The notes below the pieces were generated by a model. The model was not told the origin of the DNA and ran no database searches. It saw nothing but the letters and a program-made list of their open reading frames with translations. A stretch of DNA of 64,000 nucleotides. Source: Lineus longissimus. Its lineage: Eukaryota > Nemertea > Pilidiophora > Heteronemertea > Lineidae. The translations under genes were made by a program, and so were the position numbers. The DNA lies in assembly GCF_910592395.1 (NCBI RefSeq), contig NC_088312.1, positions 18,857,292 through 18,921,291 on the forward strand, read 5' to 3'. Positions 51,601-57,417 of the stretch are shown piece by piece. The first letter of the stretch is position 1; every line of letters begins with the position of its first letter.

Positions 51601-54600
51601 AGCAGCAAATGATGTAACAATGCAAAGAAGAAACTCGCGACACCAGATTGCTTTCACCGGCCTGCTTTCATATCGGTTGCTGTTTTTTCTTGGTGTGTGA
51701 CTCACTGGGCTCGTAGCAGACTGGCCTGGGCACTACGCCAATGACAATGACTCAATATCACAAAGGTGAACACTTCCAACGACAGAGAACCACTACTTGC
51801 AGATGAATCGCAATCCTGAAAGATTCACTACCACGGAGCAAAAACCTCAACTGGTCCTAACAGACCACTGCCCTCAAATAAGCGGTGCAAAGACATGCTG
51901 TTACTCTTGTGCCGGAGAATATTTACAACTGAAGTTCCCAAACCAATCACCTTTCTTAAACGATTTAAGAAACTCTGAACCCAATGCCAAAAGTGACTTT
52001 ATGCGCCTCACAACTGTCACCATCTATGTCTTTCAAACGAAGTTGTCATCCAGACCCCTCCTCACATGTATGCCTCACCATCATGAAGTCTAATTTACGT
52101 TCACAAATATTCCAAAAGGTGATTTCAAGAAACCCTCATCTTAACCACTTGATGCACAAAGGCTATTCTTATGTCACCTTCATACACCACTACCTTCACT
52201 GATAGAGAGATGGATCCCTTTTGCTCAAAACCTGCTTCCCTTTTAATCATGCAATGAGGAGGTGCATGTGCAAGGCCACAAATGACCATGTGCATGACTC
52301 TGTACCGACAGTGTCCCAAACCTATCCCAAAACAAAGTATCGTTAAGTTAGTGAGCAAATTTTACCAAGCCGAGATACTCTCAAATGATGCAGCTAAGGC
52401 AATGTGACTTACCGCAAAGCCACTCCAATGGCCCTACATGTAGTATAGCAAGAAATATAGGATTTAAGAATCGAGGGAACCTCTACTCCCCTATGTACAC
52501 CCGAGAGTCCGACCCAGTGCAACAGAGAGGCCATGCACTTACCATCAACGCTCGCTGAATCCAGCGACCCTACAGCGATGGAAATCTCAAGATTATAACG
52601 GCGGAGAAATGCAAAGTGCTTTAGGCAGAGAATCTGGATATCGACCTAAAGCTGACTTGTAGTGATGCAGTACAAGTCAGAAGTAACATCACAATTTTTT
52701 ACAGTAATGACCAGATTCCACATAGCGCTTTCCTGCTAGTGATGCTTGGGTCCCTGTGTTGGAAATTTAAATTACCCACTAGCGCAGTTGGTGGGAATGG
52801 CATGTGCCTTAAAAAGATACAAACTGCACCAGAAGGTTATTTCGATTACCAAATTACCACTAGGGCCAAGGTAGCTTTGTCATGGCAGCAAAGATAGCGG
52901 AAAATACCATAGTGGAATCGGGCCTTTGTCAAAGGGCCTGACTTGTGACTTCCGCAGCAGAATGCTCCAATTAAAACCGTAAAATGCACTGTTGTGTCAA
53001 TATATTTCATGTTACTTTTGACCAGAACTAAAGTTCTCTTAGCTTTTCTTACAACAGATCTTCGGATTCTTTTAATCTTCTGATTACCATTGTAGAAAAT
53101 GAGTTGTCAAAAGCTGCCAAACTTCAAAGACACTGTTTTTTTAGATTTGTCTTTGGATGGGAATTGCGCAAGGAATGAATCAGAGGAATAGTGAGTGCAG
53201 AACAAGTCTAATTAGACATGTTAGATTAGTGCGGACGAGTCTAATTAGACATGTTAGATTAGTGCGGACGAGTCTAATTAGACATGTTATATGAGTGCAG
53301 GACAAGTCAAATTAGACATGTTAGATCAGATTTGCTACCTGGGTGTGCAAAAAATGGTTGTCATTATGATGTGAATTATTAGAAAATTTAAAATATAGAA
53401 ATGAACAAACTACTCGAGTATGTTGATGCTGATGACAGTAACTTGAAATTGGGCATCTGTGTAGTCACTTTTTGTCTTATATTCTGTTTTTAGGACGGAT
53501 GTTATAACAAAAATTTCAATTCGTGTTGATAAAAATGAATGAAAATGGAAGGTCTGTATGAGAAAATAATTTGACACAGGTCGAATGCTGACATAATCTG
53601 TCATCAAGCAACGAAGTGCAAAGCCTTTCGAGGATGATAACATGACCAACTAAACTTCGAGGAAGATGACAATTGATTACAGAAGAAGTGACACAAGAAA
53701 GTAATCTATGTGACACTGACACAAAAGTGACAGTACCACATCAAGAAAGTAATCTATGTGACACTGACACAGAAGTGACAGTACCACATCAAGAAAGTAA
53801 TCTATGTGACACTGACACAAAAGTGACAGTACCACATCAAGAAAGTAATCTATGTGACACTGACACAGAAGTGACAGTACCACATTGAGAAAGTAATCTA
53901 TGTGACACTGACACAGAAGTGACAGTACCACATCAAGAAAGTAATCTATGTGACACTGACACAGAAGTGACAGTACCACATCAGGATAGTAATCTATGTG
54001 ACACTGACACAAAAGTGACAGTACCACATCAGGATAGTAATCTATGTGACACTGACACAGAAGTGACAGTGCAACATCAGGATAGTAATCTATGTGACAC
54101 TGACACAGAAGTGACAGTGCAACATCAGGATAGTAATCTATGTGACACTGACACAGAAGTGACAGTGCAACATCAGGATAGTAATCTATGTGACACTGAC
54201 ACAAGTACTTCAGTGTTTTGCTGTGAAAGTGCCCTTGACCATGAACTATAATAGGGAGGTGGTCGAGTGGCTAAACTAAACCATATCTTACAATCATGCT
54301 TAAAACATGTTGAAGAAAACTCAGCGGGTATTACTACACTGGTCTGACAACAAACTCTGGTCACATCCACGAAAGAGATTCAATGCAATGTTCATTTTAA
54401 TGATACTTTCAATTACAAATTGTGAAAACACTTCAATTCAATTTCCAGCTGTTCGTATCAGATAACCTTCAAAATGTGATGTGTCAGTTGATTTGATGAA
54501 ATATTCTTATTTTTGATAGATATTGCACGAAGAAAAACGTACTTATTAAGCTGAAGATAAAACTTATGTTTCAATTTTGCACAAAAAGAAAAAATGACAG

Positions 54601-56054
54601 GATACTGAAGTGTTTTACAGATTGAATTAATTTTTGAAACAAATGATCAAAGCGTGCCATACTGCCAAGAAAATTTAATTTAATTCAAATTTTTTGAAAA
54701 TTTAATTTAATTCAAATGTCAGACAAAGGAGACTTATGAAGATGTTAGATTGTGCTAAGTGCCGTCAGATATTGCTAGAGAAAGCACACAGGCGTAACAC
54801 TCAGAATTTGATAAAAGTTTGAGATAATATTGCAGTAAATCGAAATTTTGGGGTGAATTTGAACCAGATGAGTTTAATGTCAGAGATGCCTTGTGATGAT
54901 GGTTCCTTATGCCACTGCTGGACTGGTGACATCAATGGCAGCCAATACCAACATCATTTATCCAGCTGTCGCATCCGGAACCAACATTTGCCTTGTCATA
55001 TACTCACAGACATAGAGGCTCTGTGTTCCATATGCAGCTAACAGGCATAAGCCAATTAAGTCAACTCAATCGGTGACATATGACCCCACAAGGACTGAGC
55101 AAGTCAACGACTACCTAATATCTGGTAAATTGAAATTTCATCCAAAATTGCCGTAACTAAAACCACTTCAACATCTCTCAAATTGAGCAATTTTCCACGT
55201 CTTAAAGGGGCACACTGTTCATATTCAACTGAAATGCACTTATACACAATGCTGTAGGGCAGTCATCATGCATGCAATTTGGCTGAAACTTGGTATAAAT
55301 TGTATTTGTATCTCTGTCTACAAAATGCCATGGTTGAAATTTATATTCAGCACATATTTTAAGTAGAAATTTTCTAATTCAATGACAAATTCAACAAATT
55401 TTTAACGAACAGCAAAGCCCTTTCAAGAGAAAAATGTGATACTGCTCAAACAGATTTTGACAATTTTCTGATCTGAAAGCAGTAGTTTTTGGAACCCACT
55501 CAGTCCTATTGGCAGTGTTTTGGGTATAAGGGGGTTTAAGTTGGCTTTTGTTGACTGTTAGCTCATTCGCCAGAGCCCAGATGCGGTTTTATCAAAATCA
55601 AGCGAAATGGGCAACATTTCAACCCTAAACTTTTCATATTATGTCATTCTGTAACCAATGACGCACCATCTTGGGCCCTAAAAACGCATGGATTCTCTGA
55701 GTTTTATCCTTAGCCTAGTATAACACACTCCTTAAATGTACATTTTGACAAATCTTGACTGAAATCAACAACAACATCAGTGCAATTTCGTGTGAATTTC
55801 TACTTGCTACCATTTTTTTCCACCCGCCTTGATCGAACACCTCTGTACACACAATACAGATATTGTACAAATTTCCAGTCCTAGTTATCGCGAACTTTGT
55901 CAGAAATGATGCCAAGTGTCTTACCTTCATCCTGCTGTCGCCGCTAAAGACGCGAATATCGTAGCGGGGCGACCATTTTGCCTTGTTGACCACGTATGAT
56001 AGGAGGAGCTCGACTTCACCATCTTCGGTTGCTTCCATGAGGATGACCACCTCT
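9440..56054 (-). CDS. Gene 2: DUF4139 (F37C4.5-like / MuiA-like) protein, C-terminal part
   Basis: Exons in transcript order: 55925-56054, 28928-29067, then 21305-21539 or 19209-19461, then 16420-16503, 11019-11258, 10338-10571 and 9440-9649. About 423 or 429 residues are visible. The joined conserved exons show family hallmarks in order: LLLSYVVNKAKWSPRYDIRV, YYGMIQQATGEDWDEAKLTL, HTIPSDNVAHKVSIAIIDL, FLDNNFCAK, IMDQLPLAAEEKIKV and LKYSVEHP. Family members normally carry an N-terminal DUF4140 beta domain and a coiled coil before this point. Neither was found before 64000, so the 5' part is missing from the window. The molecular function of animal members is not established; the bacterial namesake is annotated as a mucoidy inhibitor. 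No signal peptide or membrane segment is visible in this part. Between the two halves of the DUF4139 domain lies a charged linker encoded by the variable exons. Confidence 0.88.
9650..10337 (-). other. Gene 2 intron, 688 bp
   Basis: Donor GTATGT at 10337, acceptor TTTTCCAG at 9651. No repeat or further exon was recognised. Confidence 0.7.
10338..10571 (-). CDS. Gene 2 exon: DUF4139 C-terminal half
   Basis: 78 residues, phase 0 at both ends, acceptor TATCTTTTCCAG and donor AAG|GTATGT. It carries QEDFTCSLGADHGIKIAYRP and then VIEVKNTHAEPIKILIMDQL, both strong matches to the family pattern. It joins in frame to the terminal exon (AEEKIK|VNLLEP). Confidence 0.92.
10690..10814. mobile_element. 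Hairpin MITE with TATGCACCC ends, copy 1
   Basis: Terminal inverted repeats CAAATATGCACCC (10692-10704) and GGGTGCATATTTG (10800-10812). An inner perfect hairpin has arms AGGGTTTTTC and GAAAAACCCT (10708-10734). A second copy is at 48124-48217. It lies in the intron between two gene 2 exons. Confidence 0.7.
10815..10851 (+). repeat. (GAT)n microsatellite
   Basis: About twelve GAT/ATG triplets directly adjoining the MITE end. The histidine and isoleucine runs that appear in translations here are artefacts of this repeat. Confidence 0.9.
11019..11258 (-). CDS. Gene 2 exon: DUF4139 core
   Basis: 80 residues, phase 0 at both ends, acceptor TTCTCCCCTCCAG and donor AAG|GTGAGC, both near consensus. 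It begins IKENITSTCYEVVRHHTIPS and continues through SIAIIDLNPVFEYESVPK to FLDNNFCAK. These blocks are characteristic of DUF4139. Confidence 0.93.
14125..14139 (+). repeat. G15 homopolymer
   Basis: Uninterrupted run of 15 G. Its length is likely to be polymorphic or affected by sequencing error. Confidence 0.85.
15095..15460. repeat. AT-rich TTAATTA/ATTAGTTAATAATT stretch
   Basis: Low-complexity sequence made of many interleaved copies of TTAATTA, TAATTAGT and GATTAGTT without a fixed period. The cores resemble homeodomain sites (TAATTA), but such density also arises from simple sequence drift. No exon is seen. Confidence 0.6.
15850..16060. mobile_element. Repeat-like segment with CAATAAAAATCACTT termini
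   Basis: GCAATAAAAATCACTTATCTGTGG at its right side recurs at ~32149. Its complement resembles the left end of the element at 40030-40275. Similar motifs (TTTTTATTGC...GACAATTGCTTGTCTGCAGA) lie at the left. A DNA element of the same family is likely but degraded; boundaries are approximate. Confidence 0.35.
16420..16503 (-). CDS. Gene 2 exon: short basic linker
   Basis: 28 residues, phase 0 at both ends, beginning ADLNGTSAVKRRVKYKLSS. The donor GTATGT is good. The acceptor TTTCATTCCAAG is weaker (AAG). It precedes the IKENITS exon in frame. Its content is basic and not strongly conserved, so the call rests on splice sites, phase and position. Confidence 0.7.
16717..16771. other. Perfect 23-bp hairpin with 9-base loop
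   Basis: The arm at 16717-16739 (starting CGTGGGAAAGTTATAATCA) is the exact reverse complement of 16749-16771. The loop is AGATGCACG. It stands 214 bases upstream of the 16420-16503 exon in gene 2 orientation, so it would form in the pre-mRNA. It could be a MITE remnant, a small-RNA precursor or a splicing structure; none is proven. Confidence 0.9.
17059..17350. mobile_element. Tc1/mariner-like MITE, copy 1
   Basis: 292 bp flanked by TA on both sides (17057-17058 and 17351-17352). The left end is CAGCGCTTGTCAGAAGTAAT, and the right end is complementary to CAGTGCTGGTCAGAAGTAAC. No coding capacity. TA target duplication and CAGT termini are typical of the Tc1/mariner superfamily. Other copies: 45148-45506, 46079-46520, 47358-47710, 52668-53030. 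Confidence 0.8.
17892..18133 (+). repeat. 121-bp tandem duplication (2 copies)
   Basis: Copy 1 is 17892-18012 and copy 2 is 18013-18133, starting TCAACAAAAGTGGTGGCCTC. They differ at only a few bases, so the duplication is recent. The period is not a multiple of three, and the frame through both copies is not conserved. Confidence 0.9.
19209..19461 (-). CDS. Gene 2 alternative linker exon B
   Basis: 253 bases: one base completing a codon, then 84 codons. It contains RRNKTRKPNKKVGRAWSFHA, KSFLKQYGLLSDEESSAKEE and a strongly charged tail. Acceptor CTTTTCTTTTACAAAG is good; donor GAG|GTCAGC is non-standard after GT. It enters in phase 2, fitting exon 28928-29067 (TA|T, Tyr), and exits in phase 0, fitting exon 16420-16503. 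Joining it after exon 21305-21539 gives GAG|TGA, an immediate stop, so the two appear to be alternatives. The GC content is clearly above the surrounding intron. Conservation cannot be judged by eye. Confidence 0.65.
19756..19804. promoter_or_regulatory. Inverted repeat of doubled AAGGTCA half-sites
   Basis: ATGACCTTGACCTTG (19756-19770) and its exact reverse complement (19790-19804) are separated by 19 bases. Each arm has two AAGGTCA cores, one as TCAAGGTCA, the extended site bound by NR5A/ERR-type nuclear receptors. Binding is inference. Confidence 0.45.
20094..20106 (+). promoter_or_regulatory. AGGTCA-G-AGGTCA direct repeat (DR1)
   Basis: Perfect DR1 nuclear receptor element by sequence, as recognised by RXR, HNF4 or COUP-TF type receptors. 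It is intronic in gene 2. A single match of 12 fixed bases can occur by chance in 64 kb of AGGTCA-rich repeats. Confidence 0.35.
21305..21539 (-). CDS. Gene 2 alternative linker exon A
   Basis: 235 bases: one base plus 78 codons. Acceptor TTTTGTTCTACAG is strong; donor GAG|GTTAGA is acceptable. It begins HPMSASMNGVDMSPRVDKTK and ends AEREAEYKDLPLE. It enters in phase 2, making Tyr with the TA left by exon 28928-29067, and exits in phase 0 to exon 16420-16503. Composition is Ser, Lys, Glu and Arg rich and presumably disordered. It has the same phases as exon B at 19.4 kb, and both have an acidic/basic E-S-S-A-rich segment, so they may derive from one duplicated exon. Confidence 0.78.
21584..21679 (+). 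repeat. Array of six AGGTCA half-sites
   Basis: AGGTCA at 21584, 21602, 21614, 21632, 21644 and 21674, several as AAGGTCAACCTCAAGGTCAA. Four are arranged as two pairs of 12-bp spacing repeated every 30 bp, so this is a minisatellite as well as a possible nuclear receptor cluster. It lies just upstream of exon A in gene 2 orientation. Confidence 0.7.
23615..23705 (+). mobile_element. Pogo-like MITE fragment
   Basis: TGGAACCTCTCTATCAAGGA...GTGCCCTGATTACAGGGGTC resembles the terminal parts of the element at 43931-44094. Only one end is recognisable. Confidence 0.5.
25061..25074 (+). repeat. G14 homopolymer
   Basis: Run of 14 G in an AT-rich setting. Confidence 0.85.
25488..25552 (+). repeat. 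Short tandem repeat GCAGTGAGTAATGTACAG
   Basis: Three partial copies of an ~18-bp unit around AGTGAGTAATGTACAG, interrupted by GGGGTTCAT. Confidence 0.65.
26600..27675 (+). mobile_element. Hairpin-tailed repeat element with three ~300-bp monomers
   Basis: Three monomers begin near GACCTCTGTGACCTTGA (26666, 26980, 27281; spacing 314 and 301). Each runs through GCCCCCTGGTGGCCAA, GGGGTACATGTGTAC and GAAACGTGCC. The end is a (GAC)n tract, CCACGGTATGGGATA and a 10-bp hairpin (27645-27670), then TAAAAA. Another element of this style ends at 60927. It is non-coding; class (Helitron-like, LINE-like or other) is not resolved. Confidence 0.7.
27556..27630 (+). repeat. (GAC/ACG)n microsatellite
   Basis: Nearly pure trinucleotide tract inside the hairpin-tailed element. 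It generates poly-Arg in both strands' translations. Confidence 0.9.
28928..29067 (-). CDS. Gene 2 exon: conserved YYGMIQQ block
   Basis: 140 bases, acceptor TTCACCTCTTGCAG, donor TA|GTAAGTAG (consensus). It encodes IIYYGMIQQATGEDWDEAKL followed by TLSTASPSVGGTVPDLGTQ and RLFFKPK. YYG-IQQ-TGEDW and LSTA-P are diagnostic DUF4139 motifs. It enters in phase 0 directly after the RMK of exon 55925-56054 and leaves in phase 2 (TA|T). Confidence 0.95.
30655..30870 (+). mobile_element. tRNA-derived SINE
   Basis: A tRNA-like head with a B-box (TTAGGTTCGAATGCT near 30698) is followed by a body with GGTATGAAACTTTAGGCAGG and CACTTGTATAAATGGGTATC. The body resembles the SINE at 48475-48650. Confidence 0.65.
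32095..32285. mobile_element. Repeat-like segment, family of 15.85 and 40.03 kb
   Basis: Contains GCAATAAAAATATCACTTGT at ~32149 and, near the right, ACAGACAATTTTTGTAGCAA, roughly complementary to the left part. Degraded and approximate. Confidence 0.35.
34030..34240 (-). repeat. Dispersed ~200-bp family, copy 1 (minus)
   Basis: On the plus strand it reads AATATAAATTTCAACATTG, GGACAGATATACAAATACTA, TACCAAGTTTTAGC, ATTTGCATGCAT and ends TTCTATTTTCCTGATCC. Closely related copies lie at 39440, 55215, 56135, 61785 and 62205. Confidence 0.75.
34382..34407. other. Near-perfect 26-bp palindrome
   Basis: Arms TTTTCAGTTGTT and AACAACTGAAAA flank AA. It can form a tight hairpin or cruciform. No associated repeat was recognised. 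Confidence 0.8.
35300..35900 (+). repeat. Imperfect ~190-200-bp tandem repeat, three copies
   Basis: The motif AATGAAAGAAACCAAT recurs at ~35334, 35534 and 35725. GCCAGTCTCTTTCATCT, GGATGTCCTT and AAGAGGAGCATGCTGGGCAT recur at matching offsets. Copies are well diverged. Confidence 0.75.
36479..37235 (+). repeat. 93-bp tandem array of a SINE-like unit, eight copies
   Basis: CCTTGAGCAAGACA recurs every 93 bases at 36571, 36664, 36757, 36850, 36943, 37036, 37129 and 37222. The first unit has a recognisable tRNA-like head (GAAGTGGTTAGAGCGCTGG). The unit also holds the TGTCCTTGAGCAAGACA motif often seen in SINE bodies. As 93 is divisible by three, long translations are open by chance; no gene is implied. 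Confidence 0.92.
38780..38890 (+). repeat. Dispersed repeat with TTGCCCTGGCATAGACACCA, copy 1
   Basis: Shares CTCACTTGG, TTGCCCTGGCATAGACACCA, GGAACC and GTCTCA in order with 51050-51115 (same strand) and 59330-59425 (opposite strand). Confidence 0.6.
39440..39665 (+). repeat. Dispersed ~200-bp family, copy 2
   Basis: Starts GGTGGTCCAGGAAAAAAGAA, then TTATACACAATGCCATAGTG, GGTATTTATAGTATTTGTAT and an A/T-rich TTTCAAATTCAATTA tail. Confidence 0.75.
40030..40275. mobile_element. DNA element with CAAGTGATTTTTGTTGTGAC terminus
   Basis: Shares an ordered series of blocks with the inside of the MITE at 47358-47710: CGATTCTTGTCA, GATGACCACTG and GCAATCATGAT, then a CAGCAA-rich end. It has no long open frame and appears non-autonomous. 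Confidence 0.5.
41395..41719. mobile_element. Candidate TTAA-flanked MITE
   Basis: TTAA at 41395-41398 and 41716-41719. The ends read AGTGATACTATG and, in complement, AGGGTAACTCGTG, which are weakly similar. TTAA flanks would suit a piggyBac-like element. It holds a TGACGTCA octamer (~41541) and a TGACGTAGTCA. Confidence 0.4.
42538..42665 (+). repeat. 24-bp minisatellite, outlying block
   Basis: About five units of AACATGTTTATGAGGTACAT plus TGTC, with small indels. It is separated from the main array by ~270 bp of other sequence. Confidence 0.85.
42935..43275 (+). repeat. 24/48-bp minisatellite, about 13-14 units
   Basis: Two variants, ...TATGAGGTACATTGTC and ...TATGTGGAACATTGTC, alternate regularly over the right two thirds, making a 48-bp dimer. 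Frames are open on both strands because 24 is divisible by three. Confidence 0.95.
43880..43917. mobile_element. Remnant end of the Tc1-like MITE
   Basis: ATTTCTGACCAGTATTG followed by TA matches the right terminus of the MITE family. A convincing left end was not found. Confidence 0.4.
43931..44094. mobile_element. Pogo-like MITE, 164 bp
   Basis: Flanked by TA on both sides (43929-43930, 44095-44096). The left end is CAGTAGAACCTCTCTATTAA followed by GGACACC. The right end in complement starts CAGTAGGACCTCTCTCTATT. Inner copies of CTCTCTA-AAGGAC repeat. CAGTAGAACCTC-type ends with TA duplications are typical of pogo/Tc1-group elements. Fragments occur at ~23615, 50205, 58890 and 60945. Confidence 0.8.
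45148..45506. mobile_element. Tc1/mariner-like MITE, copy 2
   Basis: The left end is CAACGCTGGTCAGAAGTAAC after TA. The right end in complement is CAGTTCTGGTCAGAAGTAAC; the right flanking TA is mutated. 359 bp, non-coding. Confidence 0.78.
46079..46520. mobile_element. Tc1/mariner-like MITE, copy 3
   Basis: The left end is CAGTCCTGGTCAGAAGAAAC. The right end in complement is CAGTACTGGCCAGAAGTAAC, followed by TA. 442 bp. Confidence 0.75.
47358..47710. mobile_element. Tc1/mariner-like MITE, copy 4
   Basis: TA-flanked on both sides. The left end is CAATACTGGACAGAAGTAAC and the right end in complement is CAGTGCCATTCAGAAGTAAT. The interior shares blocks with the element at 40030-40275. Confidence 0.75.
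48124..48217. mobile_element. Hairpin MITE with TATGCACCCC ends, copy 2
   Basis: ACATATATGCACCCC (48124-48138) and GGGGTGCATACATGT (48203-48217) match at 14 of 15 positions as inverted repeats. GCGCTTTTTCG and GAAAAACCACTAAGG inside parallel the copy at 10690. Confidence 0.7.
48240..48470 (-). mobile_element. tRNA-derived SINE (minus)
   Basis: Read on the minus strand: a B-box-like TAGGTTCGACTCATG near 48360-48375, then the SINE body motif TTAAGCAAGACACC. Boundaries are approximate. Confidence 0.5.
48475..48650 (+). mobile_element. tRNA-derived SINE (plus)
   Basis: A tRNA-like head with GGTCTGTGGCTCGAACCACA, then GGCATGAGACTCGAAGCAGG and TAACCTGCTTTACTCTG. It is similar in layout to the SINE at 30655-30870 and lies back to back with the minus-strand SINE. 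Confidence 0.55.
50205..50290 (+). mobile_element. Pogo-like MITE fragment
   Basis: CAGTAGGGCCTCTCTATTAT followed by GGACAACC and GGTGTCCTGATTACAGGGGT. Confidence 0.55.
50590..51430 (+). repeat. Three diverged copies of a ~130-bp segment
   Basis: Copies at ~50590-50720, 50880-51010 and 51300-51430 share GATCAGTTGCTTGC, GGGAGCAATTTATTCTGG, GGCTTTCAAACAC and AATAAATATTTGATCG-type motifs in order. They may be remnants of a larger tandem duplication. Confidence 0.65.
51050..51115 (+). repeat. Dispersed repeat with TTGCCCTGGCATAGACACCA, copy 2
   Basis: See 38780-38890 and 59330-59425. Confidence 0.55.
52668..53030. mobile_element. Tc1/mariner-like MITE, copy 5
   Basis: The left end is CAGTACAAGTCAGAAGTAAC. 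The right end in complement resembles AGTTCTGGTCAAAAGTAAC. Flanking TA is not preserved at the left, so this is an older copy. Confidence 0.65.
53200..53330 (+). repeat. 33-bp tandem repeat with a 12-bp palindrome
   Basis: About 3.5 copies of a unit containing GTCTAATTAGAC, a perfect palindrome with a homeodomain-like TAATTA core, and ATGTTAGATTAGTGCGGACG. Confidence 0.9.
53690..54210 (+). repeat. 48-bp tandem array, eleven copies
   Basis: TAATCTATGTGACACTGACA recurs every 48 bases from 53702 to 54182. Units differ at a few sites (AAA/GAA, GAAAGT/GATAGT, GTACCA/GTGCAA). One unit has TGA on the plus strand (53886-53888). The minus strand is open throughout. No splice sites or start context support a gene, so open frames are attributed to the period. 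Confidence 0.95.
54669..54717 (+). repeat. Direct repeat of 22 bp at 27-bp spacing
   Basis: GAAAATTTAATTTAATTCAA plus AT, at 54669 and again at 54696. Confidence 0.85.
55215..55440 (+). repeat. Dispersed ~200-bp family, copy 3
   Basis: Contains TTATACACAATGC, GCATGCAATTTGGCTGAAAC, GTATTTGTATCTCTGTCTAC and GAAATTTATATTCAGCACAT. Confidence 0.75.
55925..56054 (-). CDS. Gene 2 first visible exon: DUF4139 start
   Basis: 130 bases, acceptor CTATCTTGCAG, donor AAG|GTAAGA. It encodes EVVILMEATEDGEVE and then LLLSYVVNKAKWSPRYDIRV, ending in SRMK. The SYVV-x-A-x-W-x-P-x-YDIRV motif is the N-terminal signature of DUF4139. It enters in phase 2, so at least one further coding exon lies upstream (higher coordinates). 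It was not recognised before 64000. Confidence 0.94.
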
Positions 56055-56134
56055 CTGCAAGATAGGAAAGGTAAATATTGTCAGGGTTAGAAAACTTTGA
56101 ATTCAGGGCAGGAAGTCTGGCCTCACTAAAGAGA

Positions 56135-56410
56135 TTAGTGGAGCTCCAGGAAAATAGAAATGCAGTTATACACAGTCCCATAGTGCAGTTTTTGCTGAAA
56201 CTTAGTATTTACAGTTTTTTTATATATCTGTGTACACAATGGCAATGAAAAATTTATACACAGTACGTACTTACGCAATTTGAAATGTTCAAATTCAATT
56301 ACAAATTTCAAATTTTTAACAAATTTCAAATTTTTAACAAATTTCAAATTTTTAACAAATTTCAAATTTTTAACAAATAAAATTTTTAACAAATAAAATT
56401 TTTTTAACAA
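56135..56410 (+). repeat. Dispersed ~200-bp family, copy 4, with expanded A/T tail
   Basis: Begins GGAGCTCCAGGAAAATAGAA. Its tail has become a tandem array of AAATTTCAAATTTTTAAC (18 bp, about five units to 56400). Confidence 0.75.
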
Positions 56411-57360
56411 GTGGCGTCAGACTTCAACCAAACAGCAATCTTCCCATACAATGCCTGAGTCACCGGGCAATGAAAAACCACCAACATTCCTACAGACAAA
56501 AAGCGTCAACAGTCATAAACACCAGAAACTGAGCAGGGAGTTTTCAAATCCTTTTTTAACATCGCAGTGAAAAATCAATGCACCACTCGAGCACTTTCTT
56601 CTTGTTTTTACTCACGATAATTCAGATGCCTTTCATCAAACCCGGCATTTAATATTGCCTTTAATCTCGCAAACACGAAGGAAGACAAACTACGCAAAAA
56701 CTTTCAGCGCCTGGCGGGGAAGTGACTCAATTTTCGAACTTGAAAAGACTTTTCGAGCTTTGACGGCTGAGTGTTCTGAGAATAAATTCATCAGATAATT
56801 CGCATTGGCTATTTCATGGCTGTCAAATGTTTTGCAATGTGAGGGGTGGATGACATTATCGGCTGTTGCATTTATAAATCTAAACGTTGAGGCAGTCTGA
56901 CAAAATAAATGAAATCTCCTGGGTAGAGAATCATCATCTTCTCTGAAATTTCTTTGATGACGAAAGCTGGTGTATTTGTCACTGCCATCACCCCGTGGAA
57001 TCATGAACCTCTCTGAGCATCATCTCTTAGTCCTCATATGCATGGACAATTTGCAGTTTCCATACTGTGGCGAGGCTATGCAAGTACACCCAAGGAACCA
57101 TGAGCTTTCAAACCACTGTTGCACATCGGGGTTCCGCCTTTGAGGTGTTACAGTTGAAATGTATGGTTTGATTTCTCCCATATGCATGCGCAACTGTAAC
57201 AGTTCCAACTCAGGAACCAGAGATGCAACAATGGTTTTGAAAACGTCAACATAGCTCCTTGGGTGTCCTGTCATGTAGTGTGGAAGCTGTCAGAAAGATG
57301 TGTGGGCCAAACAAGGCCTTTGCTGATAGGTCATCTGCAGTCTGTGGCAGGATTTACTCG

Positions 57361-57417
57361 GAGAGGTGGTTGGCCATGACTCGGAGAGGTGGTTGGCCAT
57401 AACTCGGAGAGGTGGCA
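57361..57417 (+). repeat. 23-bp tandem repeat, 2.5 copies
   Basis: GAGAGGTGGTTGGCCATGAC plus TCG, repeating at 57361, 57384 and 57407. Confidence 0.85.

Larger units (their letters stand above)
29068..55924 (-). other. Gene 2 giant intron, 26.9 kb
   Basis: It joins two pieces of one conserved domain (…SRMK|IIYYG…) without missing residues, so it is truly intronic. It is filled with SINEs, MITEs and tandem arrays listed separately. Stretches at 31.0-32.0, 32.3-34.0, 37.3-38.7, 44.1-45.1, 48.7-50.2 and 51.5-52.6 kb show nothing recognisable. No nested gene was supported on either strand. Confidence 0.75.

Noticed and set aside
51797-52202. Plus-strand frames of 98 and 72 residues
   Set aside because: No domain, no splice partner and ordinary composition; not supported as a nested gene.
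53677-54204. 175-residue minus-strand frame of CQCHIDYY-type repeats
   Set aside because: Antisense reading of the 48-bp array; no supporting gene signals.
54240-54375. tRNA-Ser/Leu-like head GGTGGTCGAGTGGCTAAACT
   Set aside because: Only an A-box-like part is visible. No B-box or cloverleaf could be formed, so it is not called as a tRNA or SINE.
57020-57274. 84-residue minus-strand frame upstream of gene 2
   Set aside because: Considered as an N-terminal gene 2 exon, but it lacks DUF4140 motifs and convincing splice sites.
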